From an uncultured Litoreibacter sp. (GTDB lineage Bacteria; Pseudomonadota; Alphaproteobacteria; Rhodobacterales; Rhodobacteraceae): a DNA stretch of 64,000 nt. The stretch is from contig CANLVO010000001.1 in the NCBI GenBank assembly GCA_947494645.1, positions 2,046,001 through 2,110,000 on the forward strand. Direction: 5' to 3'. The notes beneath the pieces are model-generated. The model was not told where the DNA came from. It did no database searches and saw nothing but the letters and a program-made list of their open reading frames with translations. The position numbers were made by a program, and so were the translations under genes. Positions within the stretch are counted from its first letter, which is position 1. Each line of letters starts with the position of its first letter. This document shows, one piece after another, positions 54,499 through 63,324 of the stretch.

Positions 54499-55002
54499 CT
54501 AGGCGCGGCCATAGGCCTCTGCAATGGCTACCTGCATGGCCTCGGCGGGGGTCCGGTCCCCCCAGCACACAAGCTGAAACGCTGGGTACAACCGCTCGGA
54601 AGCAAGAACTGCCGCGCTCAGCATCCGGTCGATCTGATCGGCCCCGGCACCTGCGCCGCCAGACAAGAGCAACCCATAGCGATAGACCATCAGCTTTTGC
54701 GCCCGCCAATAGCTGAACGCCCCAGTCCAGCAAGTGTCATTGGCACGATTCAGGATTTCGTAGAGCGCAGGCAGACGTTCCACTGGGGGCTCCATCTCAA
54801 ACGTAGAGACCATGCGCAATGTCTCGTCATAGCTCGACCAGGCCAGTGTGATGGAATAAGTCCGCCACTGCCCCTCAATGGCCATCGCGATCTGGTCTTC
54901 GGCCACACGGTCGAAATCCCATTCATGTTGCTCTGCAAGGGTCTCCACCAGATCAATCGGGTGCAGGTCCTCAGTATCAAGGAAATGTTCCAGCTGCGTC
55001 AT
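54499..55002 (-). CDS. YbjN domain protein
   Basis: A 167-residue protein. EWDFDRVAEDQIAMAIEGQW then YSITLAWSSYDETLRMVSTF, ALYEILNRANDTCWTGAF and LMVYRYGLLL give the YbjN/SRP-chaperone-like fold. E. coli YbjN influences stress tolerance and motility; the alphaproteobacterial protein is uncharacterised. It is 29 bases upstream of proC and appears to be first in that operon. Confidence 0.85.
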   Translation of the reverse strand: MTQLEHFLDTEDLHPIDLVETLAEQHEWDFDRVAEDQIAMAIEGQWRTYSITLAWSSYDETLRMVSTFEMEPPVERLPALYEILNRANDTCWTGAFSYWRAQKLMVYRYGLLLSGGAGAGADQIDRMLSAAVLASERLYPAFQLVCWGDRTPAEAMQVAIAEAYGRA

Positions 55003-55195
55003 ATGCGGCCCCTAGCTGCTCTGGTGCCTGTGACGTTGATCGCCACTAAGCACTGGGTCCAAATCAAAGAGTGGCTTACGTTTCGCCGCTCCATACCAAA
55101 TATGGTGTGCGCTGCGGGCTTGTCTGTAAAGGTCTTATTTCGCGTTACCCACAACAGATTGTGGTTTTGCACAGGAAAGGCGCTAGAGACGCAAC

Positions 55196-56239
55196 TTATC
55201 CACTGGAGCCGCAGACGGCGCAATCAGCGCGTTTGGCGGCCTTGATGACGCGGCTTTCTCCATAGAGCAGATCATAGATCATCACCCGCCCTTGCAGCGT
55301 TTGGCCAGCGCCAGTGATCCACTTGATCGCCTCGCCCGCCATCATAGCGCCCATCACACCCGGCAACGCCCCGACCACGCCGGCCTCCGCGCAAGAGGGC
55401 GCCAGTTCCGGCGCCGGAGCATTGGGAAAAACACAGGCGTAGCAGGGCGCATCCGCGCTTGGATGGTAGAGGCTGATTTGCCCTTCCCACTGCGTGATAG
55501 CCGCCGAAATCAAAGGCTTACCAGCGGCTACGCAGGCCGCATTCACCGCATAGCGCGTGTCGAAATTGTCCGTGCCGTCAAGCACGATGTCGTACTCTGC
55601 GGCAAGCTCGGTGGCCTCTTCAAGACCCAGACGGCGTTGGTAGAGCTTGAGCTCCACAAAGGGATTCTGCGCCCGGATCGCATCCGCGGCGGACTGGGTT
55701 TTAGGCCGGTCAATATCCTTATCCCGGTGGATCACCTGCCGCTGCAAGTTACTGGCGGAGACCGTGTCATCGTCAACGATCCCGATGGTCCCCACTCCTG
55801 CCGCCGCCAGATACTGCAAAGCAGGCGCACCCAGCCCTCCGGCACCAACCACTAAGACCTTGCTGAGTTTAAGTTTCTTCTGTCCGGGCCCACCAATTTC
55901 TCGCAGCACAATATGGCGCGCGTAGCGGTCCAGCTCTGCCTCGCTAAAGCTTCCCTTGGGGGTGAACTCAGTCGTCTCAGTCCGATCATGACGGGCGCGT
56001 AATTTCGACAACCCGAAGCTGTAGACAAGAACCAGAGCGGCAATGCCCAGCACCACCAACCAATTGCCGAGGGACCCGCCGGTCGCTTCTTTCAACGGGT
56101 TGCCCACAGGCAAGGTGGCTTGGATGATGACAATCGCCAAGATCAGCAATCCCGGCAGCAATAATCGCGCGACCTGTGACACCCCCATCACCCGGCCCAG
56201 CAGATAGAGCCCAGCGGCCAAAAGCAGCACAAAGCCCAT
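55196..56239 (-). CDS. HesA/MoeB/ThiF family protein with N-terminal membrane region
   Basis: A 347-residue E1-like enzyme. Residues 1 to about 65 hold two hydrophobic segments (FVLLLAAGLYLLGRVMGVSQ; LLLPGLLILAIVIIQ), unusual for MoeB. The E1 domain has ALQYLAAAGVGTIGIVDDDT and an Arg-Gln-rich ATP site; the zinc Cys pairs are PCYACVF and CAVCGSS. These enzymes adenylate the C-terminus of a ubiquitin-like sulfur carrier (MoaD or ThiS). Which carrier it serves is unknown. ATG at 56239 overlaps the dut stop by 1 nt. Confidence 0.88.
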   Translation of the reverse strand: MGFVLLLAAGLYLLGRVMGVSQVARLLLPGLLILAIVIIQATLPVGNPLKEATGGSLGNWLVVLGIAALVLVYSFGLSKLRARHDRTETTEFTPKGSFSEAELDRYARHIVLREIGGPGQKKLKLSKVLVVGAGGLGAPALQYLAAAGVGTIGIVDDDTVSASNLQRQVIHRDKDIDRPKTQSAADAIRAQNPFVELKLYQRRLGLEEATELAAEYDIVLDGTDNFDTRYAVNAACVAAGKPLISAAITQWEGQISLYHPSADAPCYACVFPNAPAPELAPSCAEAGVVGALPGVMGAMMAGEAIKWITGAGQTLQGRVMIYDLLYGESRVIKAAKRADCAVCGSSG

Positions 56240-56697
56240 TAGTCGGTCCCGGTGGAGCCAAAACCACCTGCCCCACGCACGGTGTCATCAAGCAGCGCGA
56301 CCTCCTCGAACCGGGCTTGCACAACCGGGGCAACAACCATCTGCGCGATGCGGTCGCCATGGGCGATCACAAATGGTGCGTCCCCGTGGTTGATCACAAT
56401 CACACCCAACGGCCCGCGATAATCGCTGTCGATTGTTCCAGGGGTGTTCGGCAGACTGATCCCGTGCTTCAAGGCCAGCCCAGAGCGCGGTCTTATCTGC
56501 ACCTCGAACCCCTGCGGAAGTGCCAGCTTCAACCCGGTCGGCACCAGCGCACGTGCCCCCGCTTCAAGCGTCAGTGAGGCCTTGTCTGCAAGGTTCGCAC
56601 GCAGATCTGCGCCAGCCGCACCTTCTGTCTCATAGGCTGGCAATCCAAGCGTTTGATCCGCTCCTTCAACCCAGCAGAACTGCACTGTCACGCTCAC
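56239..56697 (-). CDS. dut: dUTP diphosphatase
   Basis: A 152-residue trimeric dUTPase. All family blocks are present: [47 protein letters not shown] and the C-terminal [12 protein letters not shown] arm that closes over dUTP. It prevents uracil entry into DNA and provides dUMP. Overlaps coaBC by 4 nt and the ThiF-family gene by 1 nt. Confidence 0.95.
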   Translation of the reverse strand: MSVTVQFCWVEGADQTLGLPAYETEGAAGADLRANLADKASLTLEAGARALVPTGLKLALPQGFEVQIRPRSGLALKHGISLPNTPGTIDSDYRGPLGVIVINHGDAPFVIAHGDRIAQMVVAPVVQARFEEVALLDDTVRGAGGFGSTGTD

Positions 56698-57887
56698 GCC
56701 AGCGCATCCGCAATCAGCGCCGCAATCCGTGCCGCTACTTGAGACTTGCTCATCCGAGGCCAGCTTTCTGCACCGGTCTCAGAGATGACGGTCACCGCGT
56801 TCTCAGCCCCACCCATAATGCCGGTTTCGGGGCTTACATCATTGGCGATGATCCAGTCACAGCCTTTGCGGTCGCGCTTGGCCGTCGCGTTATCAATGAC
56901 GTTTTGCGTTTCAGCGGCGAAACCCACGACAAGCGCAGGACGGCCCTTTTTCATTTGCGATACCGTCGCCAGAATGTCGGGATTCTCTGCAAATTCGAGC
57001 TTGGGCAGACCGCCCTTGGTTTTCTTGATCTTATTGTCCGAGGCGCTGGCCACTTTCCAATCCGCCACTGCCGCTGCAAACACAGCCGCATCCACAGGCA
57101 AAGCCGCGTTGGCAGCCTTCAACATCTGGTCTGCGGTCTGCACCTCGACGACCCTGACGCCTTCGGGCGGCGCAACATCCGCCGGGCCCGTCACGAAGGT
57201 GACCTCCGCCCCTAAGGCTGCCAACGCCCGCGCCAAAGCCGTCCCTTGCGCCCCAGATGAACGGTTCGCGATATAGCGCACCGGGTCAATTGGCTCATGC
57301 GTCGGCCCGGAAGTCACCAGAATTTTCTTGCCCTTCAACGGCCCATCTGCCAGTGCGGCAGACACCGCATCTACAATGGCCAAAGGCTCGGACATGCGGC
57401 CCGGCCCATATTCTCCACAAGCCATGTCCCCCTCATCCGGCCCAGTGACAAGAATGCCATCGTCTTTGAGCGTCACCAGATTGCGCTGTGTCGCCGGATG
57501 CTCCCACATGCGCACATTCATCGCAGGCGCGATCAGAACCCGCTTGTCAGTCGCAAGTAGCAAAGTAGATGCAAGATCATTGGCTAGGCCGCTTGCCATC
57601 TTCGCCATCAAATCCGCCGTCGCAGGCGCAACCACCACAAGGTCGGCAGCGCGGCTCAACTCGATATGGCCCATTTCAGCCTCATCAGTCAGATCAAAGA
57701 GATCGCGGTAGACTTTTTGGGCCGACAGCGCAGAGGCGCTAAGCGGTGTCACAAATTCTTCGGCTGCCTTGGTCAGAACCGGCGTCACCTGCGCACCTTG
57801 CTCGCGCAGCTTGCGGATCAGGTCGAGCGATTTGAACGCGGCGATACCACCTCCAATGATGAGAAGAACGCGTTTTCCAGCGAGCAT
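56694..57887 (-). CDS. coaBC: bifunctional phosphopantothenoylcysteine synthetase/decarboxylase
   Basis: A 397-residue enzyme of coenzyme A synthesis. The N-terminal CoaC half has [20 protein letters not shown], the catalytic His region [19 protein letters not shown] and [17 protein letters not shown]. The C-terminal CoaB half has [20 protein letters not shown] and [22 protein letters not shown] 57887 starts the fold; the frame extends 52 codons further upstream without family resemblance. Overlaps dut by 4 nt and follows the chaN-like gene by 61 bases. Confidence 0.94.
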   Translation of the reverse strand: MLAGKRVLLIIGGGIAAFKSLDLIRKLREQGAQVTPVLTKAAEEFVTPLSASALSAQKVYRDLFDLTDEAEMGHIELSRAADLVVVAPATADLMAKMASGLANDLASTLLLATDKRVLIAPAMNVRMWEHPATQRNLVTLKDDGILVTGPDEGDMACGEYGPGRMSEPLAIVDAVSAALADGPLKGKKILVTSGPTHEPIDPVRYIANRSSGAQGTALARALAALGAEVTFVTGPADVAPPEGVRVVEVQTADQMLKAANAALPVDAAVFAAAVADWKVASASDNKIKKTKGGLPKLEFAENPDILATVSQMKKGRPALVVGFAAETQNVIDNATAKRDRKGCDWIIANDVSPETGIMGGAENAVTVISETGAESWPRMSKSQVAARIAALIADALA

Positions 57888-57948
57888 ATGAGCAATCCTT
57901 GAGCCGTCGAGCGCCTTGATAGGTAAGGGGAAACCCGCTTTGGGGCAA

Positions 57949-58761
57949 TCACTTGCTTTGAAATGAAGCGCAAGGGTCACTTGACTGCGGAGGTGCAAGG
58001 GAGCGCAAAACGACATCCGCTCCATCGGCCTTTGCTTCACCATAAAGCTGGGAAACTGCCACTGTCTTCACCTCAGGCGCGGCCAACTCCAAAGCGCGCG
58101 GCATACCCCATTGGACCACATGCCCATTGCCAGTAATGACCGCGACAGGACTACCATGGGTTTGCAGGGCTTTCAGTGTCGCATGGGCGAAACGCGCGTC
58201 TCGAAACCTTTGGGCCTCAACAAAACCCGGCAGAAGCTCGGCAGGCAAGGCGTTGCAATGAACCTCGTCTTGCAGCTTTTCCCGGTTTGACTGCTCTTTG
58301 GGGTCAAGCGCGACGGTCAGTCCGAATTGCGCAGCGTCAGCGCCAAACACCTGCGCAGCACCGTCTTCGATGGCTTGACGCACCTCGTCTTCAGGCGGGG
58401 CCATACCGACGATATCTGCGTCTGGCGCTGCTAGAAAAATCGGATGGTAAAGCGCAAAATCTGGCCAGCCGCCGCTCGACCAACCTAAAGCCGCATCCAG
58501 TGCATTGGCATCACCAACGGGCCGCTTTGTGGCATCAAGTTGAAACGTGTCAGGCAGCATTTCGAATACAAGGGTTGTGGGAGATAGTCGCTCCACGATC
58601 TCCGCTTGTCTGAGATGATGCGCTGCGTCGTCATGTACCTCGCCGAGCAGGTAGATATCTGCGTCGCCGGGAATGCCGTCTATGTCACCGGCGACCACCG
58701 GAGCGGAAGCCAGAAAGAGCCCGAGTGCAGTGGCAAGCCGCGACGTTAATGCGCCAGAAAT
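57949..58761 (-). CDS. ChaN family (haem-binding) exported protein, non-canonical start
   Basis: About 270 residues. The ChaN family core is DIYLLGEVHDDAAHHLRQAE, FEMLPDTFQLDATK and the C-terminal AVITGNGHVVQWGMPRALE. ChaN-type proteins bind haem and may handle iron at the envelope. The signal-like segment SGALTSRLATALGLFLASAP lies right at the rpoH stop codon, where no ATG, GTG or TTG is in frame. An ATT at 58761 is preceded by AGAGG 7 bases away; the only upstream ATG in frame (58872) is deep in rpoH. I therefore propose ATT, but the start is unproven. Confidence 0.72.
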   Translation of the reverse strand: MSGALTSRLATALGLFLASAPVVAGDIDGIPGDADIYLLGEVHDDAAHHLRQAEIVERLSPTTLVFEMLPDTFQLDATKRPVGDANALDAALGWSSGGWPDFALYHPIFLAAPDADIVGMAPPEDEVRQAIEDGAAQVFGADAAQFGLTVALDPKEQSNREKLQDEVHCNALPAELLPGFVEAQRFRDARFAHATLKALQTHGSPVAVITGNGHVVQWGMPRALELAAPEVKTVAVSQLYGEAKADGADVVLRSLAPPQSSDPCASFQSK

Positions 58762-59627
58762 TCGTGCACCTCTGACGCGTCCGTCTCCAGCGATTTGCGC
58801 ATCTTGGCAAAAGCTGCGGCTTCCAGCTGACGGACCCGCTCTTTGCTGAGACCAAGCTCGTTGCCCAGACATTCTAGCGTACGCGGTGTCTCCCGCAATT
58901 TGCGCTCACGAATGATAAACTGTTCACGGTCGTTAAGTTTCGTCATCGCGGTCACAAGCCAGCCGCGCAGAGCATCAATGTCATGCTTGAACGCGACTTT
59001 TTCCTCTGCCTGCGGGCCTTCGTCTTCTAGGGCGTCGATCCATTCGCGCCCTTCATCTTCGGTAGACTGCGTCGCATTCAGCGAGAAGTCAGATCCAGAC
59101 AACCGACCCTCCATCATTTCCACGTCATGCAACGGCACGCCCACCTCGACGGAGATCATCTCCCGCATCTGGTAACGATCTAGCGCTTCGCCTCTCTGCG
59201 CGGCCTCGCGTTCCAGCCGCGCCTGTACCCGGCGCATGTTGAAAAACAGTGACTTCTGAGACGACGTTGATCCGGTACGTACCATCGACCAATTGCGCAT
59301 CACGTGGTCTTGTATTGATGCCTTGATCCACCACACCGCGTAGGTCGAGAACCGCACACCACGGTCTGGATCGAACTTGTCGGCGGCTTTCATTAGGCCC
59401 AGCCCCGCTTCCTGAATAAGGTCATTCATCGGAGCGCCGTAGCGTTTGAACTTGGCAGCCATTGAGATAGCCAACCGCATATAGGCGGTGATCAGGCGAT
59501 GCAGCGCTTCCTCGTCACGCTCGTCGCGCCAAGCATAGGCCAGCTTCAGCTCTGTTTCGGCATCCAACAACTCGGCCTTCATGGCCGTCCGTGACAATGT
59601 GCGGTCGTAATTTGCATCCAGCGCCAT
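58746..59627 (-). CDS. rpoH: RNA polymerase sigma-32 factor (RpoHII type)
   Basis: A 293-residue sigma factor. Region 2 reads LQ-rich DLIQEAGLGLMKAADKFDPD and FSTYAVWWIKASIQDHVMRN; the RpoH box is SSQKSLFFNMRR. Region 4 has LKLR-type helix ERKLRETPRTLECLGNELGL then SKERVRQLE. The N-terminus LLDAETELKLAYAWRDERDE is like RpoHII of Rhodobacter. RpoHII in that genus responds to singlet-oxygen and heat stress. It is the first gene of the chaN-coaBC-dut operon. Confidence 0.92.
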   Translation of the reverse strand: MALDANYDRTLSRTAMKAELLDAETELKLAYAWRDERDEEALHRLITAYMRLAISMAAKFKRYGAPMNDLIQEAGLGLMKAADKFDPDRGVRFSTYAVWWIKASIQDHVMRNWSMVRTGSTSSQKSLFFNMRRVQARLEREAAQRGEALDRYQMREMISVEVGVPLHDVEMMEGRLSGSDFSLNATQSTEDEGREWIDALEDEGPQAEEKVAFKHDIDALRGWLVTAMTKLNDREQFIIRERKLRETPRTLECLGNELGLSKERVRQLEAAAFAKMRKSLETDASEVHEFLAH

Positions 59628-59699
59628 GTCATATCCCCCTACTCAGAATTGCGTGGTGATTTGCTTGGTTGTCGTGTTCATTACGGTTGAAGCCAGAAA

Positions 59700-60263
59700 A
59701 TGGATCAAAGGAAATTCGAAGTGGGCCAACTTCCACGTGTGACAATGGTGATCGGAGGGGCAGCCTCTGGCAAATCAGATTTTGCTGAACGGCTCGTGAT
59801 CGACAGCGAACTGCCCCGCGCCTACATCGCGACCGCGCAAGCGTTCGATGACGAGATGCGCATGAAAATTGACCGCCACCGGAAAACGCGTTCGGGCTTT
59901 GGGTGGCACACAATCGAAGAGCAAGTGGATTTGCCCAAAGCACTTTCTTTGGTTCCGTCCAATTCTGCGATCTTGCTTGATTGCGCGACACTCTGGCTGT
60001 CCAATCTTTTGCTGTCAGAGGCCGACATCGAAAAGGCATCTAACCAAGTTTTCGCCCTGCTTGAACAACGCGCAGAACCAATCGTTATCGTCACCAACGA
60101 ATTGGGCCATGGAATTGTTCCCGAAAATAAAATGGCACGCGAATTCGTTCAGATCCAAGGCCGGTTCAACCAACGCCTAGCGCACCAAGCCGACCTCGTT
60201 ATCCAAGTGACGGCCGGACTACCACTTGTGCTCAAAGGCCAGATGCCAGAGGCCGGGGAATGA
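59700..60263 (+). CDS. cobP: adenosylcobinamide kinase/guanylyltransferase
   Basis: A 187-residue bifunctional enzyme (CobP/CobU) that phosphorylates adenosylcobinamide and transfers GMP. P-loop GGAASGKSDFAERLV near residue 20; ATAQAFDDEMRMKIDRHR; and the catalytic-His region WHTIEEQ. DCATLWLSNLLLS and TNELGHGIVPENKMAREFV complete the family signature. Start at 59700; divergent from rpoH. Overlaps the phosphatase gene by 4 nt. Confidence 0.93.
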   Translation: MDQRKFEVGQLPRVTMVIGGAASGKSDFAERLVIDSELPRAYIATAQAFDDEMRMKIDRHRKTRSGFGWHTIEEQVDLPKALSLVPSNSAILLDCATLWLSNLLLSEADIEKASNQVFALLEQRAEPIVIVTNELGHGIVPENKMAREFVQIQGRFNQRLAHQADLVIQVTAGLPLVLKGQMPEAGE

Positions 60264-60835
60264 CCCGCTGGTGGTGGGTCCGCCATGGGCCAACCCATGA
60301 AAAAGCCTTCACGGGATGGCGCGATGTCCCGGCTGACCTCAGCGACACGCAACAAATCGAAAGGCTGAAAGATCATCTGCCCGATGCTGCTGTTTTGATT
60401 AGCTCGGACCTTCAACGCGCGGCAGCAACGGCGGACGCGATCCAGACCAAACAGCACCGCCTGCCCCACGAACCCCGCCTCCGTGAGATGCATTTTGGCG
60501 TCTGGGACGGGATGATGTTCGAAAAAGTCGCGGCCCGCGACCCCGAGCTGTCCCGGCAATATTGGGAGGCCCCCGGTGATGTTCGTGCCCCGGAGGGCGA
60601 AAGCTGGAATGATGCTGCCGCCCGCGCGCGCAAAGTGGTGGATGCGCTGAATGACGAAGGACATCGCGATATTATCGCCGTGGCTCACTTCGGCATCATC
60701 TTGACACAGCTGCAACGCGCCTCAGGCAAGACTGCCTATGACACGCTCGCCCACACCATCGATCCTCTTTCTGTCACCGAACTGCACTATGATAACGGTC
60801 AGTGGCGGGTTGGTGCGATCAATCACACTCCGTGA
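60260..60835 (+). CDS. histidine phosphatase family protein (alpha-ribazole phosphatase-like)
   Basis: A 191-residue histidine phosphatase. The phosphorylated His lies in WWVRHGPTHEKAFTGWRDVP; Glu and Arg follow at LISSDLQRAAATADA and REMHFGVWDG, and AVAHFGIILTQL carries the second His. Because it overlaps cobP by 4 nt, a CobC-like role (removing phosphate from alpha-ribazole phosphate in cobalamin assembly) is likely; family membership alone would not prove it. Confidence 0.88.
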   Translation: MTRWWWVRHGPTHEKAFTGWRDVPADLSDTQQIERLKDHLPDAAVLISSDLQRAAATADAIQTKQHRLPHEPRLREMHFGVWDGMMFEKVAARDPELSRQYWEAPGDVRAPEGESWNDAAARARKVVDALNDEGHRDIIAVAHFGIILTQLQRASGKTAYDTLAHTIDPLSVTELHYDNGQWRVGAINHTP

Positions 60836-60894
60836 TGATCCGCGTCATAAATCACCATTTCTTTGTCTCTGCCAATAGGAGCTAACTTGGTCCC

Positions 60895-61770
60895 ATGACC
60901 TATGACCTTTATCTTGGTGACCGAAGCTATTCGAGCTGGTCCCTGCGCGGCTGGCTGGTGTTCGAGAAGTTCAACATCCCGGTACGCACCCATTTTGTGG
61001 ACTTCAACAAAGCGGAAGGTGTCGCGGCGCAATTGGCCGAAATTGCCCCTGCTAGGACAGTTCCTGCGTTGAAACTGGAGGATGGCATCGTGGTTTCAGA
61101 GTCGCTGGCCATTGCCGAAGAAATCGCCTCCCGCCATGCAAACGCCGAGCTTTGGCCAACGGACCCGAATGGCCGTGCGGTGGCACGAAACCTGTCCTCC
61201 GAAATGCATGCAGGATTTGGCCCGTTACGGGAATTTTGCCCGATGAACCTGCGGGTGGCTTACAAAGATGTCGTAACCCCTGAAGACGTCGAACGTGATC
61301 TACGCCGGCTTGAAGCAATCTGGTCAGAAGCACGAGACGCAACCAAGCCAGACGGGCCATGGCTTGCTGGTGACTACTCCATCGCAGACGCATTCTACGC
61401 CCCTGTAGCAGCGCGGATTGCTGGATATGGTTTGCGAGTGAACGCCAACGCGCAGGCCTATGTGGCGGCCCATTTGGCGGACCCGGCCTTTCGACGGTGG
61501 AGAGCAATGGGCTTCGCTTCGGGGGAAATTTTGGAGTGGTATAAACGACCGCATAACACCACGGACTGGCCTGGACCGGCACCGCTCGAGGCCCACGCAA
61601 TCGAGAACGGCACACCCGAAAACGCACTCTGTCCCTATTCCCAAAAACCAGTGACCCATCTGGCCAAGGTCGAAGGTCGCATCTTTGGGTTCTGCAACGC
61701 GTTTTGCCGCGACAAGACCGTTGCCGACGCTGAAGCATGGCCGGATTTCATGGCCATTTACCGTTCATAA
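60895..61770 (+). CDS. glutathione S-transferase with C-terminal Cys-rich extension
   Basis: A 291-residue protein. Residues 1-80 are a thioredoxin-like GST N-domain (YLGDRSYSSWSLRGWLV; a Ser site; VVSESLAIAEEIA), and 90-210 the helical C-domain with DYSIADAFYAPVA. Residues about 235-291 are an added region, LCPYSQKPVTHLAKVEGRIF then GFCNAFCRDKTVADAEAW, with four Cys spaced like YHS/TRASH metal-binding modules. Length is about 60 residues above a standard GST. Substrate unknown. Confidence 0.88.
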   Translation: MTYDLYLGDRSYSSWSLRGWLVFEKFNIPVRTHFVDFNKAEGVAAQLAEIAPARTVPALKLEDGIVVSESLAIAEEIASRHANAELWPTDPNGRAVARNLSSEMHAGFGPLREFCPMNLRVAYKDVVTPEDVERDLRRLEAIWSEARDATKPDGPWLAGDYSIADAFYAPVAARIAGYGLRVNANAQAYVAAHLADPAFRRWRAMGFASGEILEWYKRPHNTTDWPGPAPLEAHAIENGTPENALCPYSQKPVTHLAKVEGRIFGFCNAFCRDKTVADAEAWPDFMAIYRS

Positions 61771-61785
61771 ACCATACCCGCTTAG

Positions 61786-61805
61786 CCGTTAACTCGCTTT
61801 AACGG
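61786..61805. promoter_or_regulatory. inverted repeat before comM
   Basis: CCGTTAA (61786-61792) and TTAACGG (61799-61805) are perfect 7-bp arms around a 6-base loop. It also contains two TTAAC direct repeats 10 bases apart, similar to a CtrA box (consensus spacing 11). It ends just before the GAGG of the comM RBS. Confidence 0.4.
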
Positions 61806-61819
61806 TTGAGGAATGGGCC

Positions 61820-63322
61820 ATGGTGTCTCGGACATATACGGTTGCCTTTGAGGGGATCGAGGCGCGGATGGTCGAGGTGCAATGTGCGGTCTCAGCCGGC
61901 CTGCCCTCGTTCTCGATTGTGGGGCTGGCTGATAAGGCGGTCAGCGAGGCCCGTGACCGCGTTCGTAGCGCGCTGACCTCCATGTCCATCGCAATGCCCT
62001 CAAAGCGCATCACTATCAACTTGTCGCCCGCCGATATGCCGAAAGAAGGCTCGCATTTCGACCTGCCGATCGCGCTGTGCCTTCTGGCAGCGCTTGAAAT
62101 TTTACCGCAGGACGAGGTGCAGCGCACCGTGTCATTGGGGGAGCTGTCTTTGGACGGCTCACTCGTTCCCGTTATCGGTACCTTGCCCGCCGCACTTGCG
62201 GCGGCTCAGGAAGAATGCACGCTTCTTTGCCCCGACGCCTGTGGTCCGGAAGCCGCCTGGGTCGACAGCACGCGCGTTCTGGCGGCTTCCTCCCTGCATG
62301 CCTGCATCCACCATTTCAACGGGAACGCCCCCCTCCAGCCATCTACCCCCGGCGAGGTCGCCCGCGCTGGCCACTCAAAATGCCTGCGCGACGTGAAAGG
62401 GCAAGAGCGGGCCAAACGGGCCTTGGAGATTGCGGCGGCCGGGCGACACCATCTGCTGCTGGTCGGCACGCCGGGCTCGGGAAAATCGATGCTGGCAGCA
62501 CGCCTACCCGGCATTCTGCCGCCGCTCATGCCCGAAGAAGCGCTGGAGACGTCAATGATCCACTCGCTCGCCGGGCTTTTGGATGAGGGAGGTATCTCTC
62601 GCGATCGGCCTTACCGGACCCCGCATCACACGGCTTCAATGGCTGCAATCGTGGGCGGCGGGCGCGGCGCCAAACCCGGCGAAATTTCATTGGCCCACAA
62701 CGGCGTGCTCTTTATGGATGAGTTCCCCGAATACCCCCGCGCCGTGCTTGAAACGCTACGCCAGCCAATCGAAACAGGCGACGTCGTCGTGGCCCGCGCC
62801 AATGCGCATGTGAAATACCCATGCAAGTTCATGTTGGTCGCCGCCGCCAATCCCTGCCGCTGTGGCTACATGACAGACGCGGCCCGCGCTTGCCCGCGCG
62901 CGCCCAATTGCGGGGACGATTATATGGGCCGCATCTCTGGGCCCTTGATGGACAGGTTCGACCTGCGCATCGATGTGCCACCGGTGGCGTATACTGACCT
63001 TGACCTGCCTGCCTCGGGTCGCAGCTCGGAAGAGATATCTCAACGCGTCGCGGACGCCCGAGACAGGCAAACAGAACGCTATGCTGGCGTCGATGAGGTC
63101 CGCGTGAACGCTGATGTCGATGGGGAGATGCTCAAAGAGGTGACGTCCTTAGACACCGACGGCGCGGCGCTTTTGGCTCGCGCGGCAGAGCATTACCGGC
63201 TTTCTGCGCGCAGCTACCACCGCGTGCTCCGCGTCGCTAGAACGGTGGCCGACTTGGCAGGAAGCGATGCGGTTCTGCCCAATCACGTGGCTGAAGCGGT
63301 CAGTTACCGCGTTGCCAACTAG
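61820..63322 (+). CDS. comM: YifB/ComM family AAA ATPase (Mg-chelatase-like)
   Basis: A 500-residue ATPase that promotes branch migration of imported DNA during homologous recombination. The N-terminal Lon-protease-like domain (SFSIVGLADKAVSEARDRVR, INLSPADMPKEGSHFDLPIA) is followed by Walker A LVGTPGSGKSMLAARL, Walker B GVLFMDEFPE and a Mg-chelatase C-terminal domain with AANPCRCGYMTD and a four-Cys feature. GAGG lies 8 bases before the ATG. Usually precedes gshB convergently in this family, as here. Confidence 0.94.
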   Translation: MVSRTYTVAFEGIEARMVEVQCAVSAGLPSFSIVGLADKAVSEARDRVRSALTSMSIAMPSKRITINLSPADMPKEGSHFDLPIALCLLAALEILPQDEVQRTVSLGELSLDGSLVPVIGTLPAALAAAQEECTLLCPDACGPEAAWVDSTRVLAASSLHACIHHFNGNAPLQPSTPGEVARAGHSKCLRDVKGQERAKRALEIAAAGRHHLLLVGTPGSGKSMLAARLPGILPPLMPEEALETSMIHSLAGLLDEGGISRDRPYRTPHHTASMAAIVGGGRGAKPGEISLAHNGVLFMDEFPEYPRAVLETLRQPIETGDVVVARANAHVKYPCKFMLVAAANPCRCGYMTDAARACPRAPNCGDDYMGRISGPLMDRFDLRIDVPPVAYTDLDLPASGRSSEEISQRVADARDRQTERYAGVDEVRVNADVDGEMLKEVTSLDTDGAALLARAAEHYRLSARSYHRVLRVARTVADLAGSDAVLPNHVAEAVSYRVAN

Positions 63323-63324
63323 GT

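Noticed and set aside
55130-55200. possible DnaA boxes or replication origin near TTATCCACT and CCACAA/TTGTGG
   Set aside because: Only one near-match (TTATCCACT) exists, inside the stop of the ThiF-family gene, and the hairpin has no T tract. No dnaA, parA or A+T-rich unwinding region is nearby.
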